A stretch of 64,000 nucleotides of DNA, taken from assembly GCF_025152525.1 (NCBI RefSeq), contig NZ_JALXXL010000002.1, forward strand, positions 248,001 through 312,000, given 5' to 3'. Under the pieces are notes generated by a model that had not been told where the DNA came from, did not search any database, and was given only the letters and a program-made list of their open reading frames with translations. This stretch comes from Corynebacterium sp. p3-SID1056. Lineage in GTDB: Bacteria; Actinomycetota; Actinomycetes; Mycobacteriales; Mycobacteriaceae. The position numbers and the translations under genes are program-made. Below, piece after piece: positions 17,286 through 25,650 of the stretch (position 1 is its first letter; the number at the start of each line of letters is the position of its first letter).

Positions 17286-18889
17286 GAGACGACCTCCCCG
17301 ATCGTGCCCTCGCGCACCGCCTGGCGCAGGAAGAGCTTGTCCAGCTTGCCGCCGGAGTTACGCGGCAGTTCGTCCACCACGACCACCTTCGACGGCAGCT
17401 TGTAGCGTGCGAGGTGGCGCGAGCAGTGGTCGCGGACGCGCTCGAGGGTGATCTCGCTGTCGTCGATACGCTCGATGACCGCGACGATCTTCTCGCCCCA
17501 CTTCTCGTCGAACTCGCCGACGACGGCGGCGCGGGTAAAGGAGGGGTCCTCGGCCAGGATGCGCTCCACCTCGGCGGGGTAGACGTTCTCGCCGCCGGAG
17601 ATGATCAGGTCCTTGAGGCGGTCGACGATGTAGTAGAAACCGTCCTCGTCGACGTAGCCGATATCACCGGAGTGGAACCAGCCGGCGGTGTAGGACTTCT
17701 GCGTCATCTCCGGGTTGTTCCAATAGCCCAGGGCGACGTTCGGGCCCTTCACCCACATCTCGCCGTGGCGGCCCGGCTCCTTGATCCGCTCGCCGGTGTC
17801 GGGGTCCATGAGCTTGACCTGGGTGTGCGGCATGGGGAAGCCGCAGGAACCCAGCTTGGACTTGGTCATGTCCGCCGGCAGGTAGGTGGCAAACGGGGCG
17901 GTCTCGGTCAGCCCCCAAGCCTGCTGGATGTTGATGTCCTTTTCGCCGTACTTCTTAATCAGCGCGGGCGGCACGGGCGCGCCAGCGCAGATGATCGCGC
18001 GCAGGTTGGACAAGTCGGCGGTCTGGAACTCCTCGGTCTGCGCGATGGCGGAAAGCATCGCCGGGACCATAAACACCGAGCCGATCTTGTGCTCTTCCAA
18101 CAGCGCGAGCGTGGCCTGCGGGTTGAAGGCGCGCTGGACCACGAGCGTGTTGCCGCGGAAGAAGGAACGGATGGCAAAGGAGTTCAGCGCGCCGACGTGG
18201 AACATCGGAGCCACGGCCAGCGAGGTGTCGCCGGGGCGGGTATCCACCAGGGTGTCGACGTTGATGGAGTTCCACCACAGGTTGCCGAAGGAGAGCTCGG
18301 CACCCTTCGGCAGGCCGGTCGTGCCGGAGGTGAACAGCAGCAGGGCGAGGTCCTGCATGGTCCTGGCACCGGGCTTGCGCAGGCTCTCGGTGCCCTCGTT
18401 GGTGAACTTGGAGGTCGCGGACCAAAACAGCGGGATCTCCTCGTCCACGGGCGCCGCCGGGTCATCGTCGACGACCACGATGTGGTGCTTTTCAATACCG
18501 AAGACGGACTTCGCCTTGCCCACGTGCGAGCCCTCCACCACAACAGTGTGCGGGGTGCCTAGCAGGAAGAGCTTGGCGGTCTCCGGTGCGGAGAGGCGGA
18601 AGTTAAACGGCATGAACGTCGCACCGATCCACCACGCGCCGAACATGGCGAAGAGGAAGGAACGGGAGTTCTGCCCGATGTAGCCGATGCGGTCGCCGCT
18701 GTTCACGCCGGCGTCGACAAAGTGCGCGGCCCAGCGGCGCACCTCTTTGGTGAACTCGGCGTAGGTGAAGGACTGGCCTTCGTACCACAGGGCTATGCGG
18801 TTTTGGAAGTGCCGCTCATGCCGGCACAGTTGGGTACATGGATTGACATCCACATCATTGGGATCTTGCTGAACGCCATACACGATCAT
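17282..18889 (-). CDS. Acyl-CoA synthetase (AMP-forming)
   Basis: A 535-residue ANL-superfamily ligase. The P-loop LLFTSGTTGLPKGAELS is near residue 190, then the A5 region QAWGLTETAPF, the hinge YIVDRLKDLIISGGENVYPAEVE, and the C-terminal catalytic lysine in RNSGGKLDK. It activates a carboxylic acid to its CoA thioester with ATP. Its place in the dioxygenase operon suggests a phenylalkanoate or cinnamate-type acid, possibly longer phenylalkanoates to be shortened to phenylpropionate. A FadD13-like long-chain specificity is the alternative. The start overlaps the dehydrogenase stop (ATGA). Confidence 0.85.
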   Translation of the reverse strand: MIVYGVQQDPNDVDVNPCTQLCRHERHFQNRIALWYEGQSFTYAEFTKEVRRWAAHFVDAGVNSGDRIGYIGQNSRSFLFAMFGAWWIGATFMPFNFRLSAPETAKLFLLGTPHTVVVEGSHVGKAKSVFGIEKHHIVVVDDDPAAPVDEEIPLFWSATSKFTNEGTESLRKPGARTMQDLALLLFTSGTTGLPKGAELSFGNLWWNSINVDTLVDTRPGDTSLAVAPMFHVGALNSFAIRSFFRGNTLVVQRAFNPQATLALLEEHKIGSVFMVPAMLSAIAQTEEFQTADLSNLRAIICAGAPVPPALIKKYGEKDINIQQAWGLTETAPFATYLPADMTKSKLGSCGFPMPHTQVKLMDPDTGERIKEPGRHGEMWVKGPNVALGYWNNPEMTQKSYTAGWFHSGDIGYVDEDGFYYIVDRLKDLIISGGENVYPAEVERILAEDPSFTRAAVVGEFDEKWGEKIVAVIERIDDSEITLERVRDHCSRHLARYKLPSKVVVVDELPRNSGGKLDKLFLRQAVREGTIGEVVS

Positions 18890-19713
18890 AGGTCATCGCC
18901 TCCTGCAGACTTTGCGAATCCTCGGGCGGCGATGCCGCCATCGACGTTGATAATGTGCCCGGTGATATTGCCCGCGTCCTGCTTGGAAGCAAGCAGCACG
19001 TACGACCCGGTGAAGGTCGCTGGGTCGAGCGAAATATCGTGGAGCGGAATATAGGGATTGGAGCCACCAGGGCGGCGGTCGAAGATCTCCGAGACGGAGC
19101 GATCGCCGAGCCCGCTTGCGGCCGGGCCGGAGAGCGACGTGCGCATCCCGCCTACCGCGACACCGTTGACGCGGATCTTCGGTGCCAGCTCGTAGGCGAG
19201 CTGCACCACCAGGCCGCGCCCCGCGAACTTCGACGCGGTGTACGACGGCCCGCCGCCCGCGGCGTAGAACGCCGAGTTGGAGAGCGTGAAGATGATCGAG
19301 CCGTTGGTCTTGAGCAGGTGCCGCCAGGTCGCCTCGGCGGTAAGTAGGTAGCCCTTGACGTTGACGGCCATGACTTCGTCGAAAAGCGCGGCGATCTCCT
19401 CGCCGCTCAAGCGGGTGAACGAGCGGTAGAAGTCCCAGATCCCGGCGTTCGGGATCACCGTGTCGAGCTCACCGTAGGTGGCAATATGCTTGTCGACGGC
19501 CGCGTGCAGCGACGCCGGCTCGCGCACATCCGCAGCCAGCGGCAGCACCTTGTCGGGGTTGATCTCCTCGGCGGCCTCGCGCGCGCGGTCCAAGTCGAGG
19601 TCGACGATGCTCACGCTCGCGCCTTCGTCGACAAACCGCGCGGCGAGCGCCTTGCCCAGCCCCGAAGCGCCACCCGTAATCAGTACCTTTTGTCCCTCGA
19701 TCATCGTGTTCAC
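18886..19713 (-). CDS. hcaB: cis-dihydrodiol dehydrogenase (HcaB/BphB-like SDR)
   Basis: A 275-residue short-chain dehydrogenase: cofactor motif TGGASGLG (13-20), NAG at 89-91, Ser145, Tyr158 and Lys162 (YTASK). The NAGIWDF and GTD-like GGMRTSLSGP segments are characteristic of BphB/HcaB dihydrodiol dehydrogenases rather than generic SDRs. It oxidises the cis-dihydrodiol from the dioxygenase to the catechol, here presumably 2,3-dihydroxyphenylpropionate, the substrate of MhpB. GTG start at 19713; an ATG three codons later is possible. Confidence 0.88.
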   Translation of the reverse strand: MNTMIEGQKVLITGGASGLGKALAARFVDEGASVSIVDLDLDRAREAAEEINPDKVLPLAADVREPASLHAAVDKHIATYGELDTVIPNAGIWDFYRSFTRLSGEEIAALFDEVMAVNVKGYLLTAEATWRHLLKTNGSIIFTLSNSAFYAAGGGPSYTASKFAGRGLVVQLAYELAPKIRVNGVAVGGMRTSLSGPAASGLGDRSVSEIFDRRPGGSNPYIPLHDISLDPATFTGSYVLLASKQDAGNITGHIINVDGGIAARGFAKSAGGDDL

Positions 19714-19716
19714 GCC

Positions 19717-20280
19717 CTAGAAGAAGGTGGAGATGTTCTTGGAATTCAGGACATTGATGTCGAGCAGGATGCGGCGGTCAAAGACCTTGTAGCCGTCCTC
19801 GGTGCGGCGCAACAGGTCCGTGCGCGTGCCGACGAAGATGTCTTCCTCGTGCTCGAGTCGGGTGCGGTAGACCATGAAGTTGGTCCGCGTCTCGATCACG
19901 TCTTCCTCCGTCTCCGCGACGGTGCCGTGGAAGGCGATGAGGTTGGTGATCAGGTGGCGGGTGCGCGACGGCGGATCTTCGGACCAGGCCATGCCGGAGT
20001 CGAAGCGGCGGATGCGCCAGGCCAGGGAGCTGTGGGTCTCGTCGTAGTAGGCGAGCCCGTCGCGGTCGGCGATGGCGAGCGCCTGCTGGCGACGCGTGCG
20101 GTTGGTGCGCGTCGGTGCCCAGTACTCCAGGTCCTCGTCGAAGTTTTGCAGCCAGTCGGTGTAGCGGCCCTCGTCGAGAAGCGCCGCCTCATCGTTGTAG
20201 AAGTTGAGAAGTTCGTAGTACTGCTCGGCGTCCACACGGCTTCCGAGCGAGACATCTTCTCTGCGTAGATAGTCAGTCAT
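19717..20280 (-). CDS. hcaF: Rieske dioxygenase beta subunit (first system)
   Basis: A 187-residue small subunit of aromatic-ring-hydroxylating dioxygenases (cystatin-like fold). It shows the family's EQYYELLNFYNDEAALLDEGRY start, the WLQNFDEDLEYWAPTR segment, RIRRFDSGMAWSEDPPSRTRHLITN in the middle, and RRTEDGYKVFDRRILLD at the end. It assembles with the alpha subunit encoded at 21904-23232, most likely as an a3b3 hexamer. In this operon it sits after the reductase gene, not directly after alpha. Confidence 0.9.
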   Translation of the reverse strand: MTDYLRREDVSLGSRVDAEQYYELLNFYNDEAALLDEGRYTDWLQNFDEDLEYWAPTRTNRTRRQQALAIADRDGLAYYDETHSSLAWRIRRFDSGMAWSEDPPSRTRHLITNLIAFHGTVAETEEDVIETRTNFMVYRTRLEHEEDIFVGTRTDLLRRTEDGYKVFDRRILLDINVLNSKNISTFF

Positions 20281-20298
20281 GGGAAATCACATCCGTCG

Positions 20299-21507
20299 TT
20301 AGCGAGCCAGCTTCTTCAACTGGATCGAGGGGTCAATGAGCTTGGAGGGAGTTACCGGAATCTCGCGGTCGATGATGCGCCGGGCGGCGCGCACCGCGTT
20401 CGAGTCGTTGTAGCTGGCAGCGCCAACCAGGGTGGTGCCGTCGGCGACGCGGAAGGCGACTGCGGGGTTGCCGTCCGCGTCGGGGCGGATGAAGGTCTCG
20501 CCCGGGGCGGACATGTCGCCCACGCCTTCGACGTGCACGCCGTAGCGATCGGACCAGAACCAGGGCGCGCTGCCCTTCGGTGCGTCGACGCCCGCGATGG
20601 AGGCCGCCGCCACCTTCGCGTCCTGCACCGCGCTGTCCCAGTGCTCGTGGCGACGCTCAAGGGTGCCGTCCTCGTTGCGCAGGCGCGCGCAGTCACCAAC
20701 GGCCCACACGCCCGGCAGGGAGGTGCGCTGCTGCGTATCGACGATCACGCCGTTGTCGATGTCCAGGCCCAGGGACTCAGCCAGTGCGGTCTCCGGGATC
20801 AGGCCGATGCACAGCAGTACGTGGTCGACCTCGTAGGAGTCATCGTTGTCGACGTGGATGGTCTTGTGGTCGCCGTCGTCGGTGATCTCGGTGGTCATGC
20901 CGCGGACAAACTTCACGTTGTGCGCCGCGTGCAGGTCGTGGAGTCGCTTGGCCAGCTCCTCGCCGACCGCCGGGATCAGCGAGACCGGGGCCGGGTCGAT
21001 CAGCACGACCTCGGTACCCAGCTCCTGGGCCTGCGCGGCAACCTCGGCGCCGATCAGGCCGGCGCCGACGATGCCGAGGCGCTTGCCCTCGCCCATCGCG
21101 CTACGCAGGGTGCACGCGTCGTCGAAGGTGCGCAGCACGGTGGTGTGCTCCTCAAAACCCGGGGTCTTGCCGATGCGGGCGAACCCGCCGGTGGCCAGGA
21201 CCAGGTTCTCGTAGGGCAGCGGGTCCGAATTCTCGAGGACGAGCGTCTTGCCCTTGCCGTCGATACGCACGACCTTGTCCTTGACAATGGTGACGTTGTT
21301 TTCGGCGTACCAGTCTTCCGGCACGAAGCACAGCGCGTCGTGGTCCTTGGACCCGGCGAGCACGTCCTTGCTCAGCGGCGGGCGGTCGTACGGGATGCCC
21401 TCGGGGTCGATGATGGTGATGGGGGCGTCAACCCCCTTGGCGCGAAGTTCGCGGGCAACGGTAAAGCCGCCGATGCCGCCGCCGATGATTGTGGTCGAAG
21501 CCGTCAT
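20299..21507 (-). CDS. hcaD: Ferredoxin-NAD(+) reductase component of the dioxygenase
   Basis: A 402-residue FAD-dependent reductase of the BphA4/HcaD type. The FAD motif TIIGGGIGGFTVARELR is at residues ~6-22, the NAD motif GIVGAGLIGAEVAAQ around 145, and the second FAD motif WAVGDCAR near 270. It passes electrons from NADH to the Rieske ferredoxin encoded 3 bp upstream (start 21507, ferredoxin stop 21511). It may also serve the second dioxygenase, which has no reductase gene. Confidence 0.9.
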   Translation of the reverse strand: MTASTTIIGGGIGGFTVARELRAKGVDAPITIIDPEGIPYDRPPLSKDVLAGSKDHDALCFVPEDWYAENNVTIVKDKVVRIDGKGKTLVLENSDPLPYENLVLATGGFARIGKTPGFEEHTTVLRTFDDACTLRSAMGEGKRLGIVGAGLIGAEVAAQAQELGTEVVLIDPAPVSLIPAVGEELAKRLHDLHAAHNVKFVRGMTTEITDDGDHKTIHVDNDDSYEVDHVLLCIGLIPETALAESLGLDIDNGVIVDTQQRTSLPGVWAVGDCARLRNEDGTLERRHEHWDSAVQDAKVAAASIAGVDAPKGSAPWFWSDRYGVHVEGVGDMSAPGETFIRPDADGNPAVAFRVADGTTLVGAASYNDSNAVRAARRIIDREIPVTPSKLIDPSIQLKKLAR

Positions 21508-21510
21508 GGT

Positions 21511-21858
21511 CTACTCAACACCTTCCGCGGCGACACCGGGGGTCAGCCAGATCTCCTCGCCGCGAAGCTCGACCTTGTGGGTCTTCACGTTCTCGGTGGC
21601 CGGCATGCACAGGGCCTCGCCGGTCTTGAGGCAGAACTTCGCGGCGTGGAGCGGGCACTCGACTTCGGTGCCGTCGACCCAGCCGTCGGCAAGCGAGGTG
21701 ACCTCGTGGGTGCACTCGTCGTTAATCGCGTAGACCTCGTCGTCCTCGGTGCGGAAGACTGCGATGGCGTCCTTGTAGCCGGAGGTCTCCGGGGAGATGA
21801 CGATGGCCTCTTCCTGCTCGATATCGTCCAGAACAGCGACTTTGATGGCGTCAGACAT
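21511..21858 (-). CDS. hcaC: Rieske-type [2Fe-2S] ferredoxin of the dioxygenase
   Basis: A 115-residue ferredoxin with the Rieske ligand pattern Cys49-x-His51 (ECTHE) and Cys68-x2-His71 (CPLHAAKF). The spacing of 16 residues between the two halves is normal for BphA3/HcaC proteins. It shuttles electrons from the reductase to the alpha subunit. The N-terminus is slightly longer than usual, with an insertion PETSGYKDAIAVFR. It lies 45 bp after the alpha subunit gene. Confidence 0.92.
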   Translation of the reverse strand: MSDAIKVAVLDDIEQEEAIVISPETSGYKDAIAVFRTEDDEVYAINDECTHEVTSLADGWVDGTEVECPLHAAKFCLKTGEALCMPATENVKTHKVELRGEEIWLTPGVAAEGVE

Positions 21859-21903
21859 GGCAGATGTTTCCTTTCAGTGCGGGTGCGGTGGCGGAGTGTG
21901 TTT

Positions 21904-23232
21904 TTAAGCTTCTTCGTGCCAGGCGGGGGTGTTCATCAGCTCGCGCCAGCGGCGGTAGAGGCCGCGGCCGGCGGCGTCGGAGTACAGCTCCGAGGTCATG
22001 CCGGGGTAGCCCTCGCGGGATTCCACGTTGTCCAGGCCCATCTGGTAGTTCAGGGCGGTGTTGGCGACCATGAAGGCGCCGGCGTTGGCCTGGCACTCGG
22101 ACCAGTTCTCGCCGTCGTCCTGCTCAAAGACGCCGGACGGGCCGAAGGTGCGCAGGTTGTAGAGGCGCTGCGCCTTCGCGACGTCCTCCGGCATGCTGCG
22201 GTCCAGCACCGTCCATGCCCACACCTCCATCTTGTTTGGCCCCTTGGGGTGCCACACACGGATGGAACCGTTGACGGGCAGGTAGGAGAAGTTGGGGAAG
22301 ACCGTGGCGTGGCCGTTGGTCAGCGGGCCCGTGACCTGCTCTTCCGACAGGCGCTCCTTGAGGAACTCGTAGTCGTAGTACTCGTGGACCGGCTGCGCGT
22401 CGAAGCGGTTCTTGGGGTGGACCGGGAAGCCTGCGCCGTGGCCGTGCTCGTCGGTGAACTGGCGGCCGGTGCGCTCCGCGATCTCCTTCTTCGGGCCCTT
22501 GCCGGAAGGCGAGAGGATCATCAGCGCCGAGGCGTGCGACATGGTCACGTGGTACCAGTCGGTGGCGAACTGCTCGGCGGCGAGCTTCCAGTTGCCGTCG
22601 AGGACCCACTTGGTCACGCCCTCGACAACGTAGGTGCCCTCCGGGTCGCGGTCCATGAACGCGTCGATATACCAGCGCATATCGCCCAGCGAATCCTCGA
22701 GCGGCTCCGCGTCGGCGTCCCAGTTGGCAAAGATGAGGCCCTTGTAGCTCTCCACGCGCGGGACGGCAGACAGGCCCCACTTGGCCTTATCAAACTCGTC
22801 GTTGTAGTAGTGCTCGCCCGGCACCGAGATGAGCTCGCCGTCCAGGTTGTAGGCCCAGCCGTGGTAGGTGCAGGTGAAGTTCTTGGTGCGGCCGTGGTCT
22901 GCGCGGCAGACGCGGGCACCGCGGTGGCGGCAGCTGTTGAGCAGGACGCGGATTTCCTTCTGCTTGTTCATCACCGCGATGACCGGGTCCTCACCCATGT
23001 AGGTCTGGAAGAAGTCGCCGGGTTTGGTGAACTGGGACTCGTGCGCGATGAACAGCCAGGAGCGCGCGAAAATGCGGCGCATTTCTTGGCGGTAGATCTG
23101 CTCGTCGCTGAAGATGCGGCGATCGACGAGCCCCTTGTCGGGATCCACCATTTTGCTGACATCAAGGTTGGTGTCTAGCCCTGCGGGGCGTTCCAGGGAG
23201 GGAGCGCCAAGGGAGGGACGTTCGTTTTGCAT
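21904..23232 (-). CDS. hcaE: Rieske dioxygenase alpha subunit (first system, HcaE-like)
   Basis: A 442-residue catalytic subunit. The Rieske ligands are Cys101/His103 (CRHRG) and Cys121/His124 (CTYHGW). The mononuclear iron site is set by DWYHVTMSH with Asp225, His228 and His233, and the third ligand lies in the C-terminal part. It would dihydroxylate the ring of phenylpropionate/cinnamate. The ATG at 23232 is chosen because it begins the conserved protein; 18 in-frame codons further upstream look like leader. First gene of the operon down to 16552. The promoter region holds operator-like palindromes at 23341-23356 and 23382-23396. The substrate is inferred from context. Confidence 0.9.
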   Translation of the reverse strand: MQNERPSLGAPSLERPAGLDTNLDVSKMVDPDKGLVDRRIFSDEQIYRQEMRRIFARSWLFIAHESQFTKPGDFFQTYMGEDPVIAVMNKQKEIRVLLNSCRHRGARVCRADHGRTKNFTCTYHGWAYNLDGELISVPGEHYYNDEFDKAKWGLSAVPRVESYKGLIFANWDADAEPLEDSLGDMRWYIDAFMDRDPEGTYVVEGVTKWVLDGNWKLAAEQFATDWYHVTMSHASALMILSPSGKGPKKEIAERTGRQFTDEHGHGAGFPVHPKNRFDAQPVHEYYDYEFLKERLSEEQVTGPLTNGHATVFPNFSYLPVNGSIRVWHPKGPNKMEVWAWTVLDRSMPEDVAKAQRLYNLRTFGPSGVFEQDDGENWSECQANAGAFMVANTALNYQMGLDNVESREGYPGMTSELYSDAAGRGLYRRWRELMNTPAWHEEA

Positions 23233-23340
23233 GGAAAGCTCCAATCGACGTGCTGTGAAAGCCAGAGTGAGAATGCTCTTGGGCAAAATGTGCTGCAGGT
23301 GCGCTCAAACAGGAGTTGTGAGACGCCTCACCGCAACCTC

Positions 23341-23356
23341 TGGAATGAGCATTCCA
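23341..23356. promoter_or_regulatory. TGGAAT-N4-ATTCCA palindrome before the first dioxygenase operon
   Basis: A perfect 6-bp inverted repeat with a GAGC spacer, about 110 bp upstream of the alpha subunit start. The second dioxygenase promoter has the matching TGGAAT-N4-GTTCCA at 28775-28790. Probably a binding site for a regulator common to both operons. Confidence 0.6.
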
Positions 23357-23381
23357 CAAATGTGGGAACAAAGAGATAAGG

Positions 23382-23396
23382 TTCCGCTAGGCGGAA
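23382..23396. promoter_or_regulatory. TTCCG-N5-CGGAA inverted repeat (site C), first dioxygenase promoter
   Basis: The sequence is GTTCCGC-TAG-GCGGAAC (23381-23397), the most symmetrical copy of the shared motif. It lies 150 bp upstream of the alpha subunit start and 26 bp after the palindrome at 23341. Confidence 0.7.
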
Positions 23397-23451
23397 CGGC
23401 GGGGGTGGCCCCGGTGGTCCGGTCGGGGGTAACGCGGGCCCGTACTACCGC

Positions 23452-23486
23452 AAAGTCCCCGCCGAAAGGGGGTGGCGGGGACTTTT
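23452..23486 (-). terminator. Terminator of the second dioxygenase operon
   Basis: A 12-bp perfect stem, AAAGTCCCCGCC (23452-23463) and GGCGGGGACTTT (23474-23485), loop of 10 nt. It is 25 bp after the MFS stop and ends in TTT on the minus strand. It isolates the first dioxygenase operon, with its own promoter sites, from the second. Confidence 0.8.
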
Positions 23487-23510
23487 GCAAGGCGAGCGCG
23501 GAACGCGCGC

Positions 23511-24908
23511 TTAGCCCTTGAACAGGTTGGTCTCGGTAAAGCGCTCAGCGTGACTCATGTGGTGGGCGGTCTCCTTGGAGAAGAAGATCGCCAGCGAGGA
23601 GATGACGAAGAGCCCGGAGATGATGATGGCCAGCGGGGTCAGCCCGGTCTCGGGGGTGACAAAGCGGGTCGCAACCAGCGGGGCGGTACCCGCGCCGAGG
23701 ATCGACGCCGCCTGGTACGTAATCCCGGAGCCGGTGTAGCGCAGCTCGGGCACGAACTTCTCGGAAATGAAGGCACCGATCGGGCCGTACTGCGCGGGCT
23801 GCACCACGCACACGAGCAGGACCATGCCCAGCCAGATCTTGGTCGGGTCACCGGAGTCGATCATGTTGAAGACAATCCAGATGCCGACGATAGAGACGAG
23901 CCCGCCCGCGAGCATCACCCGGCGCCGACCGAGGCGGTCGGACAGGGCGGCGAGCGCCGGCATGACAAAGATCGCGAACGCCGAGCCGACGGTCACCATC
24001 ATCAGCGCCGTCGAGCGGCTGACCGGCGATGCCGTGTCCGCCGTGGCGTTGACGATGTAGGGCACCATGAACGACCCCTGCAGGCCCTGGACGAACAGGC
24101 CGGCCATACCGGCGAGCGCGCCGAGGACGAGCTCGCGCGGAGCCTCCTTGAGCATGCGCACCAGCGGCACGCCGGTGTGCACCTTGCCAGCGCGGCGGGC
24201 GGCCTCAAACTCGGGGGATTCCTTCACGTTCGCGCGCATGAACAGGCCGACAATGACGATGGCCGCCGAGAACAGGAACGGCACGCGCCAGCCCCAGTCG
24301 GTGACGAAGTACTGCTCCGGGTTGGCAAAGTTGTCGCCGGACATCTGAGCGAACACCGCGAGCACCAGCGTGGACAGGATGGCACCCGCCGGGCCACCGG
24401 CGATCGCGATGGAGGCACCGAAGCCCTTGTTCTTGGCCGTGGAGTTCTCCATCGCCATCAAGGTGGCACCCGCCCATTCGCCGCCAATGGCGATGCCCTG
24501 GACGATACGCAGGATGACCAGCAGGATCGGTGCGGCAGCGCCAATGACCTGCGAAGAAGGCATCAAGCCGATGGAGATGGAGACCAGCCCCATCGTCAAC
24601 AGCGTGATCACCAGGACGTTCTTGCGGCCGTACTTGTCGCCGAAGTGGCCGAACGCCATCGAGCCGATCGGGCGGGAGAGGTAGCCGGTCAGCAAGATGA
24701 CGAAGGAGAGCATCGTGCCCAGGCGCGGGTCGATGTTTGCAAAGAAGAGCTGCGGGAAGACCAGGCCGGCCGCCGCCGCGTAGAGCAGGAAGTCGTAGTA
24801 CTCCACGGTAGAGCCGAGGAAGGAGGAGGCGAGCGCGAGGCGTCGCTCTTTCGGTGTGCGCTCGTGCTTCGCGTGATCGGCCGGCGGAGCGTGCGTGATG
24901 TTGGTCAT
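23511..24908 (-). CDS. MFS transporter, metabolite:H+ symporter (MHS) type
   Basis: A 465-residue carrier with about 12 membrane segments. The first helix GSTVEYYDFLLYAAAAGLVF carries the acidic pair typical of the MHS group, and the loop RPIGSMAFGHFGDKYGRK is the classic MFS motif A. A long second helix pair and hydrophilic centre (NVKESPEFEAARRAGK) follow. The ATG at 24908 with GGAGAA upstream is the start; the frame further left is low-complexity and not conserved in style. Last gene of the second dioxygenase operon; probably imports the aromatic acid. Confidence 0.88.
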   Translation of the reverse strand: MTNITHAPPADHAKHERTPKERRLALASSFLGSTVEYYDFLLYAAAAGLVFPQLFFANIDPRLGTMLSFVILLTGYLSRPIGSMAFGHFGDKYGRKNVLVITLLTMGLVSISIGLMPSSQVIGAAAPILLVILRIVQGIAIGGEWAGATLMAMENSTAKNKGFGASIAIAGGPAGAILSTLVLAVFAQMSGDNFANPEQYFVTDWGWRVPFLFSAAIVIVGLFMRANVKESPEFEAARRAGKVHTGVPLVRMLKEAPRELVLGALAGMAGLFVQGLQGSFMVPYIVNATADTASPVSRSTALMMVTVGSAFAIFVMPALAALSDRLGRRRVMLAGGLVSIVGIWIVFNMIDSGDPTKIWLGMVLLVCVVQPAQYGPIGAFISEKFVPELRYTGSGITYQAASILGAGTAPLVATRFVTPETGLTPLAIIISGLFVISSLAIFFSKETAHHMSHAERFTETNLFKG

Positions 24909-24948
24909 GTGGTTTTCTCCAAAGGGTGGGATGGGGGGGGGTGGCCGG

Positions 24949-25650
24949 CTAGCGCGCGGACCACACAACAGAGTGGGAATAGTTTTCGGTGGCCGCGGGC
25001 AACAGGCGGCCGTAGTGGTACTCGAAGGATTGCTGCCGGTAGAACTCGCGGGTGAGCGCACCGCGCTGCGGCGTGGTCGCTGTACGCCCGGAGTCGCCGC
25101 GGTACTCGCCCGTGGCCATGCGGCCGAACCAGTGGTGGTCGTAGATCGTCTGGTCCGCCCACACCTCGAGCAGCATGAGGTGGTTAGGCAGCTCCAGGTT
25201 CTCCATCCACGCGTAGTAGCAGCAGCCCGGCTCGCGGCGTGTCTCGGTGATCTCCTGGGCGGTGAGCGCCCGCATCTCGGGGTTGTCTACAAAGGCGTTC
25301 TGGATGACAATGCTCACCGGTCCGCTCGCCGGCCACATGATGCGGGAATCGCTGCCTGCTTCCGGTGCCCAGACGCCGTCGACCAGGGCGTATGCGGACT
25401 GCTCGTAGAGCTCGGTCGCGCCATCTTGTACGAACTGGTGCAGGTGCGGCAGCTCGGGCAGCTTCTCGACGACCGCGGCATAGTCAGCCACCTGCTCCGC
25501 CAGAATCGCCACCGCGCAGTCTTCATCCTCGACCGCGAGGGTCTGGTACGCTTCTGCCTCTTTGATGCCTTCGCGCTGGCGCAGCGAGGCGACGTCGGCA
25601 AGCAACTGTTCGGGGGAGTCGGTCGCTCCCCGGTGGATAATGCGGATCAT
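24949..25650 (-). CDS. Dimeric alpha-beta barrel (ABM/YgiN-like) protein
   Basis: A 233-residue protein. The C-terminal half, with EITETRREPGCCYYAWMENLELP in pieces, HLMLLEVWADQTIYDHHW and an EYHYG segment, fits the ABM (antibiotic biosynthesis monooxygenase) fold; the N-terminal half may be a second degenerate copy. Members act as quinol/cofactor-free monooxygenases or as heme- or flavin-linked enzymes. Its start overlaps the VOC gene stop by ATGA (25647-25650), so the two are made together. It may act on the catechol or quinone made by the second dioxygenase; this is inference. Confidence 0.65.
   Translation of the reverse strand: MIRIIHRGATDSPEQLLADVASLRQREGIKEAEAYQTLAVEDEDCAVAILAEQVADYAAVVEKLPELPHLHQFVQDGATELYEQSAYALVDGVWAPEAGSDSRIMWPASGPVSIVIQNAFVDNPEMRALTAQEITETRREPGCCYYAWMENLELPNHLMLLEVWADQTIYDHHWFGRMATGEYRGDSGRTATTPQRGALTREFYRQQSFEYHYGRLLPAATENYSHSVVWSAR

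Noticed and set aside
20533-23178. An 881-codon open frame on the plus strand
   Set aside because: Antisense to the reductase, ferredoxin and alpha subunit genes, which all show cofactor motifs; no domain in the mirror product.
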